A stretch of 7,039 nucleotides of DNA, from NCBI GenBank assembly GCA_900319195.1, contig ONNL01000117.1, forward strand, positions 1 to 7,039. The letters are read 5' to 3'. This document shows, in pieces, positions 1 through 5,336 of this stretch. Position numbers and translations under genes: made by a program. The notes beneath the pieces are model-generated. The model had not been told where the DNA came from. It made no database searches and saw only the letters and a program-made list of their open reading frames with translations. The first letter of the stretch is position 1; the number at the start of each line of letters is the position of its first letter. This DNA is from an uncultured Ruminococcus sp. GTDB taxonomy: Bacteria > Bacillota > Clostridia > Oscillospirales > Ruminococcaceae.

Positions 1-43
1 AGCAAAAGTTTTCCTGATATTTTAAGTTTTTCGCCCTTATTAA

Positions 44-72
44 TTGACATTGACGCGGCGGCATGATATAAT
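44..72 (+). promoter_or_regulatory. Strong sigma-A promoter of the hydrolase-Mur ligase-Ddl operon
   Basis: A perfect -35 hexamer TTGACA (44-49) is followed by a 17-base spacer and a perfect -10 hexamer TATAAT (67-72). The -10 also carries the extended TG element at 64-65 (TGaTATAAT). Every element matches the housekeeping sigma consensus at ideal spacing, so this should be a strong, mainly constitutive start. Transcription would begin near 78-80, giving a leader of roughly 45 bases before the TTG start codon at 124. No other promoter of this quality is visible in the window. Confidence 0.9.
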
Positions 73-79
73 AAGATGT

Positions 80-95
80 GTATGTTTTTTCATAC
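80..95 (+). promoter_or_regulatory. Inverted repeat at the predicted transcription start
   Basis: GTATG (80-84) and CATAC (91-95) are perfect 5-bp arms around a run of six T. The element begins almost exactly at the predicted +1 of the promoter at 44-72. It could be a small repressor operator, or a weak 5'-terminal hairpin in the transcript that affects stability. The stem is short and AT-rich, so chance occurrence is possible. Confidence 0.35.
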
Positions 96-110
96 CTAAT
101 ATAAATAATC

Positions 111-126
111 GGAGATAGCAAAATTG
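111..126 (+). promoter_or_regulatory. Ribosome binding site fixing a TTG start
   Basis: GGAGA (111-115) lies 8 bases before the TTG at 124. No ATG or GTG lies in frame between this site and the conserved first strand of the hydrolase. The first in-frame ATG (codon 50) falls after the HGWG motif and would remove the first strands of the fold. The TTG is therefore the start, which may lower expression of the first gene relative to those behind it. Confidence 0.8.
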
Positions 127-897
127 TATAAAACAGTTAACGGTATAAAGATAAATTATGAACAGAAGGGCAGCGGCGACCTCATCGTGCTCCTTCACGG
201 CTGGGGCAGCAATATAAAGCTGTTTGCCAACCTCATCGACCTGCTTTCAGTGAAATATACTGTCGTGGCAATGGATATGCCCGGTTTTGGCGAAAGTCAG
301 GAGCCGCCTTCGGCATGGTGCGTGGACGACTATGTGCAGTTCGTGATCGACTTCCTCAAAGACTATGATGACAGGAAGGTCATGTTCCTCGGACATTCCT
401 TCGGCGGACGTGTCATAATCAAGCTCAACAGCCGCAGTGACCTTCCGTTTGAGATAACAAAGGTGATACTCGTGGACAGCGCAGGCATAATGCCGCCGAA
501 GTCCAACAAGAAGAGCTTCCGAACATACTATTATAAAGCAGGAAAGGCTCTGCTCTCGACAGGACTTGTCAAGAAAATAGCTCCCGACGCGCTCGAGAAT
601 TTCCGCAAGAAAATGGGAAGCGCCGACTATGCCGCGGCTTCACCGCTCATGAGACAGGTGCTCGTCAAGGTGGTAAACGAGGACTTGGAGCCGCTTATCC
701 CGAATATCAAGTGCCCGACTCTGCTCATATGGGGCACGGCTGATACGGCAACGCCTATCTCGGACGGCGAAAAAATGGAGAAGCTGATCAAGGGCTCGGG
801 ACTTGTCCGCCTTGAAGGTGCGGGACACTATTCCTTCCTTGAACAGCAGTTCCTCTTCAACCGCGTTATGTGTTCGTTCATGAATATTGAAGAATAA
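124..897 (+). CDS. Alpha/beta hydrolase-fold protein
   Basis: A 257-residue single-domain alpha/beta hydrolase, the usual size for the family, with no signal peptide or membrane segment, so cytoplasmic. The full catalytic set is visible: oxyanion-side motif HGWG at 25-28, nucleophile elbow GHSFGG with Ser92, acid Asp207 in WGTAD, and His235 in GAGH. The DMPGFGES stretch (51-58) is the conserved loop following strand 4. The helical cap lies roughly at residues 122-190. Such enzymes cleave esters, amides, thioesters or C-C bonds; the substrate cannot be read from sequence. It is the first gene of an operon with a membrane Mur ligase and a D-Ala-D-Ala-type ligase, which suggests a cell-wall precursor or ester substrate; that is inference. 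Translation starts at TTG with GGAGA upstream. The next gene's Shine-Dalgarno overlaps its stop codon, so the two are coupled. Confidence 0.9.
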   Translation: MYKTVNGIKINYEQKGSGDLIVLLHGWGSNIKLFANLIDLLSVKYTVVAMDMPGFGESQEPPSAWCVDDYVQFVIDFLKDYDDRKVMFLGHSFGGRVIIKLNSRSDLPFEITKVILVDSAGIMPPKSNKKSFRTYYYKAGKALLSTGLVKKIAPDALENFRKKMGSADYAAASPLMRQVLVKVVNEDLEPLIPNIKCPTLLIWGTADTATPISDGEKMEKLIKGSGLVRLEGAGHYSFLEQQFLFNRVMCSFMNIEE

Positions 898-912
898 GGA
901 GAATACCACTCT

Positions 913-2568
913 ATGAATACAGTTTTATTCTGCGTTTATGCCGCTGTCACGCTCGTTGCGGTGATATTCACGGCTCTGCGCGAATTTCATATGTTCCAGC
1001 TCAACGGCTATAAAACTCCCGAGCATACAAGGTGGATGCTGAAAAACAAAAAGCGGTATATCTGGATGATATTCCTCTTCTGCCTGCAATTTTCACTTCT
1101 GTATACAGGCGTGAATATCGTCATGGTGACAGGCTTCACGCTTTTCAATCTCGGACTTCTCATATTCAACAGACCCGGCAAAAAATTTAAGAAGCCGCTT
1201 GTCTACACTGCAAGAGTTAAGCGTATGCTCGTCACGTTCTTCATATTTATCGCAGTTTTCTACGTCCTCGCTGTTCTGCTTGCAAAAGAGAACAGGACCG
1301 TCTACATCGACAGGATATGGAACGAGGCGCACACCGATTTCACCTACTCGGATAAGTACACCAAGGTGAAGTGGTTCGGCAGACCGATATCGTATATCCT
1401 TGTCGGCTCGTCACTTCTCTTCACTCCGCTTCTTGTACTCCTTTCAAACTTCGTGAACAAGCCGATAGAAAAGGCTGTACAGAACTGGTATATCAACGAC
1501 GCAAAGCGTATGCTCAAGGATATGCCGAAGCTCCACAAGGTCGGGATCACCGGCAGTTACGGCAAGACGAGCATGAAATTCTATCTCAGCGAGCTTCTCA
1601 GTTCTAAGTATGAGACACTGAAAACTCCCGAGAGCTACAACACTCCCATGGGCGTAGTCAAGACGATAAGAATGTTCATGAAGCCGACTCACGAATACTT
1701 CATCTGCGAAATGGGCGCAAGGCGCGTCGGAGAAATAAAGGAACTCTGCGACATAGTAAGTCCGCACGACGCTATCATCACCTCCGTCGGACCTCAGCAC
1801 CTCGAGACCTTCAAGTCGATAGAGAATGTAACAAATACTAAATTTGAGCTTGCGGACAGCATTTCGCCGCTCGGCAAAATTTACCTCAACGGCGATAACG
1901 AGTATATCCGCGGAAAAGCTCCCAACTATAAAAATGCTGTCACCTACGGTCTTTCCGAGGACAACGACTATCGTGCGACCGATATTTCGGTATCCGAGAC
2001 GGGTACGGAATTCACTGTGACTGCTCCCGACGGAGAGACCTGCAAGTATTCGACAAAGCTCCTCGGTGAGCACAATGTACAGAATATCCTCGGTGCTATC
2101 GCCTATGCACACGGCACGGGAATACCGCTCGACAAGCTCGTGCTTCCCGTAAGACGCATTCAGGCTGTACCGCACCGCTTACAGCTTCTCGACAAGGGCG
2201 GCGGAGTCACCTTCATTGACGACGCATACAACTCCAATCCCAACGGCTGTCGCGCGGCTCTCGGAGTGCTGAAGCTCTTCGACGCTTGCAGGATACTGGT
2301 AACTCCGGGAATGGTGGAGCTCGGCGCAAAGCAGGAGGAGCTCAACCGCGAATTCGGACGCGAAGCCGCTGAGGTATGCGATTATATCGCACTCGTCGGC
2401 AGGGAGCAGACTGTCCCTATCTTCAACGGTATAAAGGAAGCGGGCTATGATATGAGCAGGGTCTATGTTGCGGATTCGCTCGGAGACGCGCTCGCCAAGG
2501 TACAGGCATATCAGACAGACAAGAAAAAAATCGTGCTTCTCGAAAACGACCTGCCCGATAATTATTAA
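913..2568 (+). CDS. Membrane-anchored Mur ligase, MurF type
   Basis: A 551-residue protein in two parts. Residues 1-205 contain about five hydrophobic segments (near 3-21, 50-66, 67-85, 105-124 and 159-180). Residues 206-551 are a Mur ligase central and C-terminal domain. Visible motifs are the ATP P-loop GITGSYGKTS (211-220), CEMGARRVGEI (265-275), the GPQHLETF histidine region (293-300), a conserved Lys310 region, GEHNVQNILGA (385-395), and the MurF-type signature IDDAYNSNP (435-443). The last is the best evidence for MurF (UDP-MurNAc-tripeptide:D-Ala-D-Ala ligase) over MurC, D or E. The soluble N-terminal UDP-substrate domain of ordinary MurF is absent, replaced by the membrane part. The C-terminus ends LLENDLPDNY where ordinary MurF has a KGSRG-like motif. 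The D-Ala-D-Ala-type ligase follows after 15 bases, so ligating that dipeptide to a muramyl-peptide or lipid-linked acceptor is the favoured role. Shine-Dalgarno AAGGAGA is at 896-902. Confidence 0.88.
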   Translation: MNTVLFCVYAAVTLVAVIFTALREFHMFQLNGYKTPEHTRWMLKNKKRYIWMIFLFCLQFSLLYTGVNIVMVTGFTLFNLGLLIFNRPGKKFKKPLVYTARVKRMLVTFFIFIAVFYVLAVLLAKENRTVYIDRIWNEAHTDFTYSDKYTKVKWFGRPISYILVGSSLLFTPLLVLLSNFVNKPIEKAVQNWYINDAKRMLKDMPKLHKVGITGSYGKTSMKFYLSELLSSKYETLKTPESYNTPMGVVKTIRMFMKPTHEYFICEMGARRVGEIKELCDIVSPHDAIITSVGPQHLETFKSIENVTNTKFELADSISPLGKIYLNGDNEYIRGKAPNYKNAVTYGLSEDNDYRATDISVSETGTEFTVTAPDGETCKYSTKLLGEHNVQNILGAIAYAHGTGIPLDKLVLPVRRIQAVPHRLQLLDKGGGVTFIDDAYNSNPNGCRAALGVLKLFDACRILVTPGMVELGAKQEELNREFGREAAEVCDYIALVGREQTVPIFNGIKEAGYDMSRVYVADSLGDALAKVQAYQTDKKKIVLLENDLPDNY

Positions 2569-2583
2569 TAAGGAGAGATTCAT

Positions 2584-3774
2584 ATGAAGATCAATCTTGC
2601 CGTTTTATTCGGCGGAAAAAGCGTAGAGCATGAGGTCTCGGTCATTTCGGCTGTTCAGGCTATGGCGAGCATTGACAAGGAAAAGTACAATATCGTTCCC
2701 GTTTACATGACAAAGGGCAACGAATTCTACACGGGCGAAAAGCTCCTTGATATAAACTCATTCAAGAATATCCCCGCTCTCCTGAAGGAGTGCACAGAAT
2801 GCATCTTCGTAAGGACTGAGGGTAAGGTGCAGCTTATCCGTCACAAGATGAAGAAGTTCGGCTCAAACGTTATTTCCGATATTGATGTGGCATTTCCTAT
2901 CGTTCACGGTACCAACGTCGAGGACGGCGCTTTGCAGGGCTATCTCCACACGCTCGACCTTCCCTACGTGGGCTGCGACGTGCTTGCCTCTGCAATAGGC
3001 ATGGATAAGTTCACAATGAAGATTCTGCTCAAGGACGCAGGCTTCCCTGTGCTCGACTGTGTGCGCTTCTCAGCATTTGAGCTCGACAAGATAGATGAGA
3101 TAATGGACAAGGCAGAGAGCAAGTTCTCCTATCCCGTTATCGTAAAGCCTATCAATCTCGGCTCGAGCGTAGGTATCTCGAAGGCTGACGACAGAGACGA
3201 ACTCAGAAAGTCCATCGAGGAGGCATTTGAATTCTCCGACCGTATCCTCATCGAGCCCTGCGTTGTACAGCTCAAGGAGATAAACTGCTCTGTTGCAGGC
3301 GATACCGAGTCCGCTGAGGCTTCCGTATGCGAGGAGCCTATTCAGGCAAAGGGCGACGAGATACTCAGCTACAAGACGAAGTATGTCGGCGGCGGAAAAT
3401 CGGGCGGCGGCAGCAAGGGCATGGCTACACTGAAAAGAAAGATACCTGCCGAGATAACTCCCGAGCAGGACGAGTTCATCAGAAAGACAGCCGTTGACGC
3501 ATTCCGCTATCTCGGCTGCAACGGTGTCTGCCGTATCGACTTCATGATAGACATGGCAACGGATAAGGTCTATATCAACGAGATAAACACTATCCCCGGC
3601 TCTCTCGCATTCTACCTCTGGGAGCCGAAGGGTGTGAAATATACACAGCTGCTCGAGCGCCTCATACAGCTCGCTCTCAAGCGTTACAGAGAGCGCGAGA
3701 AGATAAGCTATTCGTTTGATACGAATATTCTCGCAATGGGCGGAAGCTTCGGCAGCAAGGGTTCAAAAACCTGA
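2584..3774 (+). CDS. ddl: D-alanine--D-alanine ligase family (ATP-grasp)
   Basis: A 396-residue cytoplasmic ATP-grasp ligase that should join two D-amino acids, usually D-Ala plus D-Ala, with ATP. It is longer than E. coli DdlB (306). Motifs in order: GGKSVEHEVS with Glu15 (first D-Ala site), HGTNVEDGALQG (108-119), ASAIGMDK (135-142), KPINLGSSVG with Ser194 (188-197), omega-loop Lys266-Tyr267, and metal ligands Asp319, Glu333 and Asn335 in RID and NEINTIPG. The Lys-Tyr pair is the state seen in D-Ala-D-Ala enzymes and argues against a VanA-type D-lactate ligase. Two things differ from E. coli DdlB: the omega loop continues into a Gly/Lys-rich stretch (269-280), and the second-substrate segment reads GSLAFYL, placing Tyr344 where DdlB has Ser281. 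I recall similar motifs in other Clostridia, so this is probably a subfamily trait. Shine-Dalgarno AGGAGAG is at 2571-2577. Confidence 0.92.
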   Translation: MKINLAVLFGGKSVEHEVSVISAVQAMASIDKEKYNIVPVYMTKGNEFYTGEKLLDINSFKNIPALLKECTECIFVRTEGKVQLIRHKMKKFGSNVISDIDVAFPIVHGTNVEDGALQGYLHTLDLPYVGCDVLASAIGMDKFTMKILLKDAGFPVLDCVRFSAFELDKIDEIMDKAESKFSYPVIVKPINLGSSVGISKADDRDELRKSIEEAFEFSDRILIEPCVVQLKEINCSVAGDTESAEASVCEEPIQAKGDEILSYKTKYVGGGKSGGGSKGMATLKRKIPAEITPEQDEFIRKTAVDAFRYLGCNGVCRIDFMIDMATDKVYINEINTIPGSLAFYLWEPKGVKYTQLLERLIQLALKRYREREKISYSFDTNILAMGGSFGSKGSKT

Positions 3775-3791
3775 GAATAGGAGGTCGTGAC

Positions 3792-4361
3792 ATGACTGAA
3801 AAGGAAAAAAGGGATTCGGGCGAGCTATATAACGGCAATGACCCCGAGCTTGTCGCTGAACGTGTGAATGTGAAAAAGCTCTGCAAGGAATACAACGATA
3901 TTACCTACAACGACTACACGAGAAGGACAAGAGTGCTCGATAAGATACTGGCGTTCAAGGGAGACAACCCCTTCGTTGAAGCGAACTTTATGTGCGACTA
4001 CGGCTATAATATCTTCATCGGTGACCATTTCTATTCCAACCACAATCTTGTTATACTCGACTGCGCGGAGGTCACCTTCGGGAACAATGTGTTCATCGGT
4101 CCCAACTGCGGATTTTATACCGCTGAGCACCCTATCGACGCTGAGACGCGCAACAAGGGACTTGAATCGGCAAGACCGATAAAGGTCGGCAATGATGTGT
4201 GGATAGGCGGAAATGTCTGTGTGCTCCCCGGTGTCACTATCGGGGATGACTGCGTTATCGGCGCAGGGAGCGTTGTTACGAAGGACATTCCCTCGGGCTC
4301 GGTAGCCTGCGGAAATCCGTGTAAGGTCATAGGAAAGACCTCAGATAAAAAGAAAAAATAA
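3792..4361 (+). CDS. Maltose/galactoside O-acetyltransferase family protein
   Basis: A 189-residue acetyl-CoA-dependent sugar O-acetyltransferase of the Maa/LacA/NodL group, close to the usual length of about 185-200. The N-terminal Mac-type helical region (about 1-55) has the characteristic LYNGNDPELVAER stretch. Hexapeptide repeats of a left-handed beta-helix follow from about residue 70 to 180 (for example IGDDCVIGAGSVV). The catalytic His is His113 in YTAEHP, and VWIGGN (136-141) is the conserved loop near the active site. These proteins act as trimers in the cytoplasm; the acceptor sugar is not predictable. It lies 17 bases behind ddl with a perfect AGGAGG (3779-3784), 7 bases before its ATG, so it is co-transcribed with the cell-wall genes. 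A link to wall chemistry is only inference, since this family often sits in unrelated operons. Confidence 0.9.
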   Translation: MTEKEKRDSGELYNGNDPELVAERVNVKKLCKEYNDITYNDYTRRTRVLDKILAFKGDNPFVEANFMCDYGYNIFIGDHFYSNHNLVILDCAEVTFGNNVFIGPNCGFYTAEHPIDAETRNKGLESARPIKVGNDVWIGGNVCVLPGVTIGDDCVIGAGSVVTKDIPSGSVACGNPCKVIGKTSDKKKK

Positions 4362-4364
4362 CTC

Positions 4365-4445
4365 TATCCGTGAAAACGGGGATATAAGTAAATGCTGATA
4401 ACGGCTGTGCTCCGAGCTGCTGCAACGCCCGGGCATCAAAGCCGT
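4365..4445 (+). other. Hairpin-rich intergenic leader between the acetyltransferase gene and nfnA
   Basis: The 131 bases from 4362 to 4492 hold no supported gene but fold readily. The first hairpin is CCGT (4368-4371), a GAAA tetraloop and ACGG (4376-4379), flanked by TAT/ATA (4365-4367 and 4382-4384). The second is a long-range stem, ACGGCT (4401-4406) with AGCCGT (4440-4445), continued inward by TGC/GCA (4408-4410, 4433-4435) and CC/GG (4412-4413, 4431-4432). No T-run follows either, so this is not an ordinary intrinsic terminator. I match it to no riboswitch class I know. The distal arm of the second stem touches the candidate -10 at 4445, so RNA structure and promoter may be alternative readings of the same DNA. 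Confidence 0.4.
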
Positions 4446-4450
4446 ATAAT
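4445..4450 (+). promoter_or_regulatory. Candidate -10 element of the nfnAB promoter
   Basis: A perfect TATAAT lies 42 bases before the nfnA start. At spacings of 16-19 bases upstream only poor -35 matches exist (for example TGCAAC at 4421-4426), and there is no extended TG. If used, transcription would start near 4457 and the promoter may need an activator. Otherwise nfnAB may be reached by readthrough from the upstream operon. Confidence 0.45.
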
Positions 4451-4451
4451 A

Positions 4452-4471
4452 ACCCGACAATGACGTCGGGT
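4452..4471 (+). promoter_or_regulatory. Perfect inverted repeat, candidate operator in front of nfnA
   Basis: ACCCGAC (4452-4458) and GTCGGGT (4465-4471) are perfect 7-bp arms around the 6-base spacer AATGAC. The repeat begins two bases after the candidate -10 and spans the predicted transcription start, a classic position for repressor binding. If transcription instead comes from further upstream, it would form an RNA hairpin just ahead of the Shine-Dalgarno at 4477. It does not match the Rex consensus (TTGTTAA...TTAACAA). Confidence 0.45.
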
Positions 4472-4476
4472 CATAT

Positions 4477-4484
4477 AAGGAAGG
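4477..4484 (+). promoter_or_regulatory. Ribosome binding site fixing the nfnA start at 4493
   Basis: AAGGAAGG lies 8 bases before the ATG at 4493. The earlier in-frame ATG at 4460 sits inside the inverted repeat, has no purine-rich sequence at a suitable distance, and would add eleven residues not typical of NfnA proteins, which begin with MFEIL-like sequence. Confidence 0.85.
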
Positions 4485-4492
4485 TACAGACT

Positions 4493-5335
4493 ATGTTTGA
4501 AATTCTTGAAAAAAAGTCTCTCAACCCTACTGTAACTCTGATGAAGATAAATGCGCCGCGTGTTGCTGCAAAGGCAGAGCCGGGTCAGTTCATTATCCTC
4601 AGAACAGACAGCGAGGGAGAGCGCATTCCTCTGACCGTTGCTGACTTTGACCGCGAGGCAGGAACGGTAACTATCATTTTCCAGATAGTTGGCGCAACAA
4701 CAGAAAAGCTCAACCACATGAACGAGGGCGACTGCCTTAGTGACTTTGTAGGTCCGCTCGGACGCGCAACAGAGACTGCGGGACTCAAAAAGGTCGCAGT
4801 AGTAGGCGGCGGTGTCGGCTGCGCTATCGCATACCCCGTTGCCAAGAAGCTCCATGAGCTCGGCATTGAGGTACATTCGATAGTAGGCTTCAGAAATAAG
4901 GACCTCGTTATCCTCGAGGACGAATTCAGAGCTGCTTCATCTAAGTTCGTGCTCATGTCTGACGACGGCAGCACGGGTGAAAAGGGACTCGTTACCGACG
5001 CCCTCAAAAAGCTCATCGAGAGCGGCGAGAAGTACGACAGAGTTATCACGATAGGTCCGCTTATCATGATGAAGTTCGTTTGCCAGCTCACAAAGGAGTA
5101 CGATATACCCACAGTCGCTTCGATGAATCCTATCATGATAGACGGTACGGGTATGTGCGGCGGATGTCGTCTCACAGTCGGCGGACAGATGAAGTTCGCG
5201 TGTGTTGACGGTCCCGAGTTCGACGGTCATCAGATAGACTTTGATGAGGCTATGGCAAGGGGCGCTATGTATAGACCCTTCGAGCGCAAGGCTCACGAGG
5301 ATACCTGTAATCTTTTCAAGCAGGAGGTAAAGTAA
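4493..5335 (+). CDS. nfnA: NADH-dependent reduced ferredoxin:NADP+ oxidoreductase, subunit A
   Basis: A 280-residue FAD/[2Fe-2S] subunit related to dihydroorotate dehydrogenase electron-transfer subunit PyrK. It carries the FAD site that exchanges electrons with NAD(H) in electron-bifurcating Nfn. Visible parts: the FAD-binding beta-barrel with RIPLTVAD (44-51), a Rossmann dinucleotide motif VVGGGVGCAIAY (103-114), and the C-terminal cluster motif with Cys222, Cys225 and Cys237 (MCGGC, then FAC). Only three Cys are present. In Nfn an Asp is reported to act as the fourth ligand of this cluster, and Asp217 in DGTGMC is the natural candidate. Cytoplasmic. The start is set at 4493 by the AAGGAAGG site. 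Databases often label this protein a sulfide/dihydroorotate dehydrogenase-like protein, but the immediate nfnB neighbour and the overall pattern favour NfnA. The Shine-Dalgarno of nfnB lies inside its last codons. Confidence 0.92.
   Translation: MFEILEKKSLNPTVTLMKINAPRVAAKAEPGQFIILRTDSEGERIPLTVADFDREAGTVTIIFQIVGATTEKLNHMNEGDCLSDFVGPLGRATETAGLKKVAVVGGGVGCAIAYPVAKKLHELGIEVHSIVGFRNKDLVILEDEFRAASSKFVLMSDDGSTGEKGLVTDALKKLIESGEKYDRVITIGPLIMMKFVCQLTKEYDIPTVASMNPIMIDGTGMCGGCRLTVGGQMKFACVDGPEFDGHQIDFDEAMARGAMYRPFERKAHEDTCNLFKQEVK
5322..5327 (+). promoter_or_regulatory. nfnB ribosome binding site inside the end of nfnA
   Basis: A perfect AGGAGG lies within the last codons of nfnA, 9 bases before the nfnB ATG at 5337. 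Only one base separates the nfnA stop (5333-5335) from the nfnB start. Terminating ribosomes can restart directly, which would keep the two subunits in equal amounts, as expected for a heterodimer. Confidence 0.85.
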
Positions 5336-5336
5336 G

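Noticed and set aside
1444..2175. 243-codon minus-strand open frame opposite the Mur ligase gene
   Set aside because: It is fully antisense to a gene with clear Mur ligase motifs, shows no recognisable domain, and is explained by the codon bias of the + strand gene.
913..2568. Poly-gamma-glutamate synthase PgsB/CapB, or MurT of the MurT/GatD amidation pair
   Set aside because: PgsB and MurT are also Mur-like, but the IDDAYNSNP and GPQHLETF motifs are MurF-type. No PgsC/A or GatD gene is adjacent, and a D-Ala-D-Ala-type ligase follows instead.
2584..3774. Vancomycin-resistance type D-Ala-D-Lac or D-Ala-D-Ser ligase
   Set aside because: The omega loop keeps the Lys-Tyr pair of D-Ala-D-Ala enzymes, and no VanH, VanX, VanT or VanRS-like gene is nearby. 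The altered C-terminal pocket is reported as a question, not as resistance.
4365..4384. Intrinsic terminator of the upstream operon
   Set aside because: The hairpin is weak (4 bp plus a bulged 3 bp) and is followed by GATATAAG, not a T-run.
4585..5175. 196-codon minus-strand open frame opposite nfnA
   Set aside because: It is antisense to conserved FAD- and cluster-binding motifs, with a low-complexity Ser/Pro-rich translation typical of a shadow.
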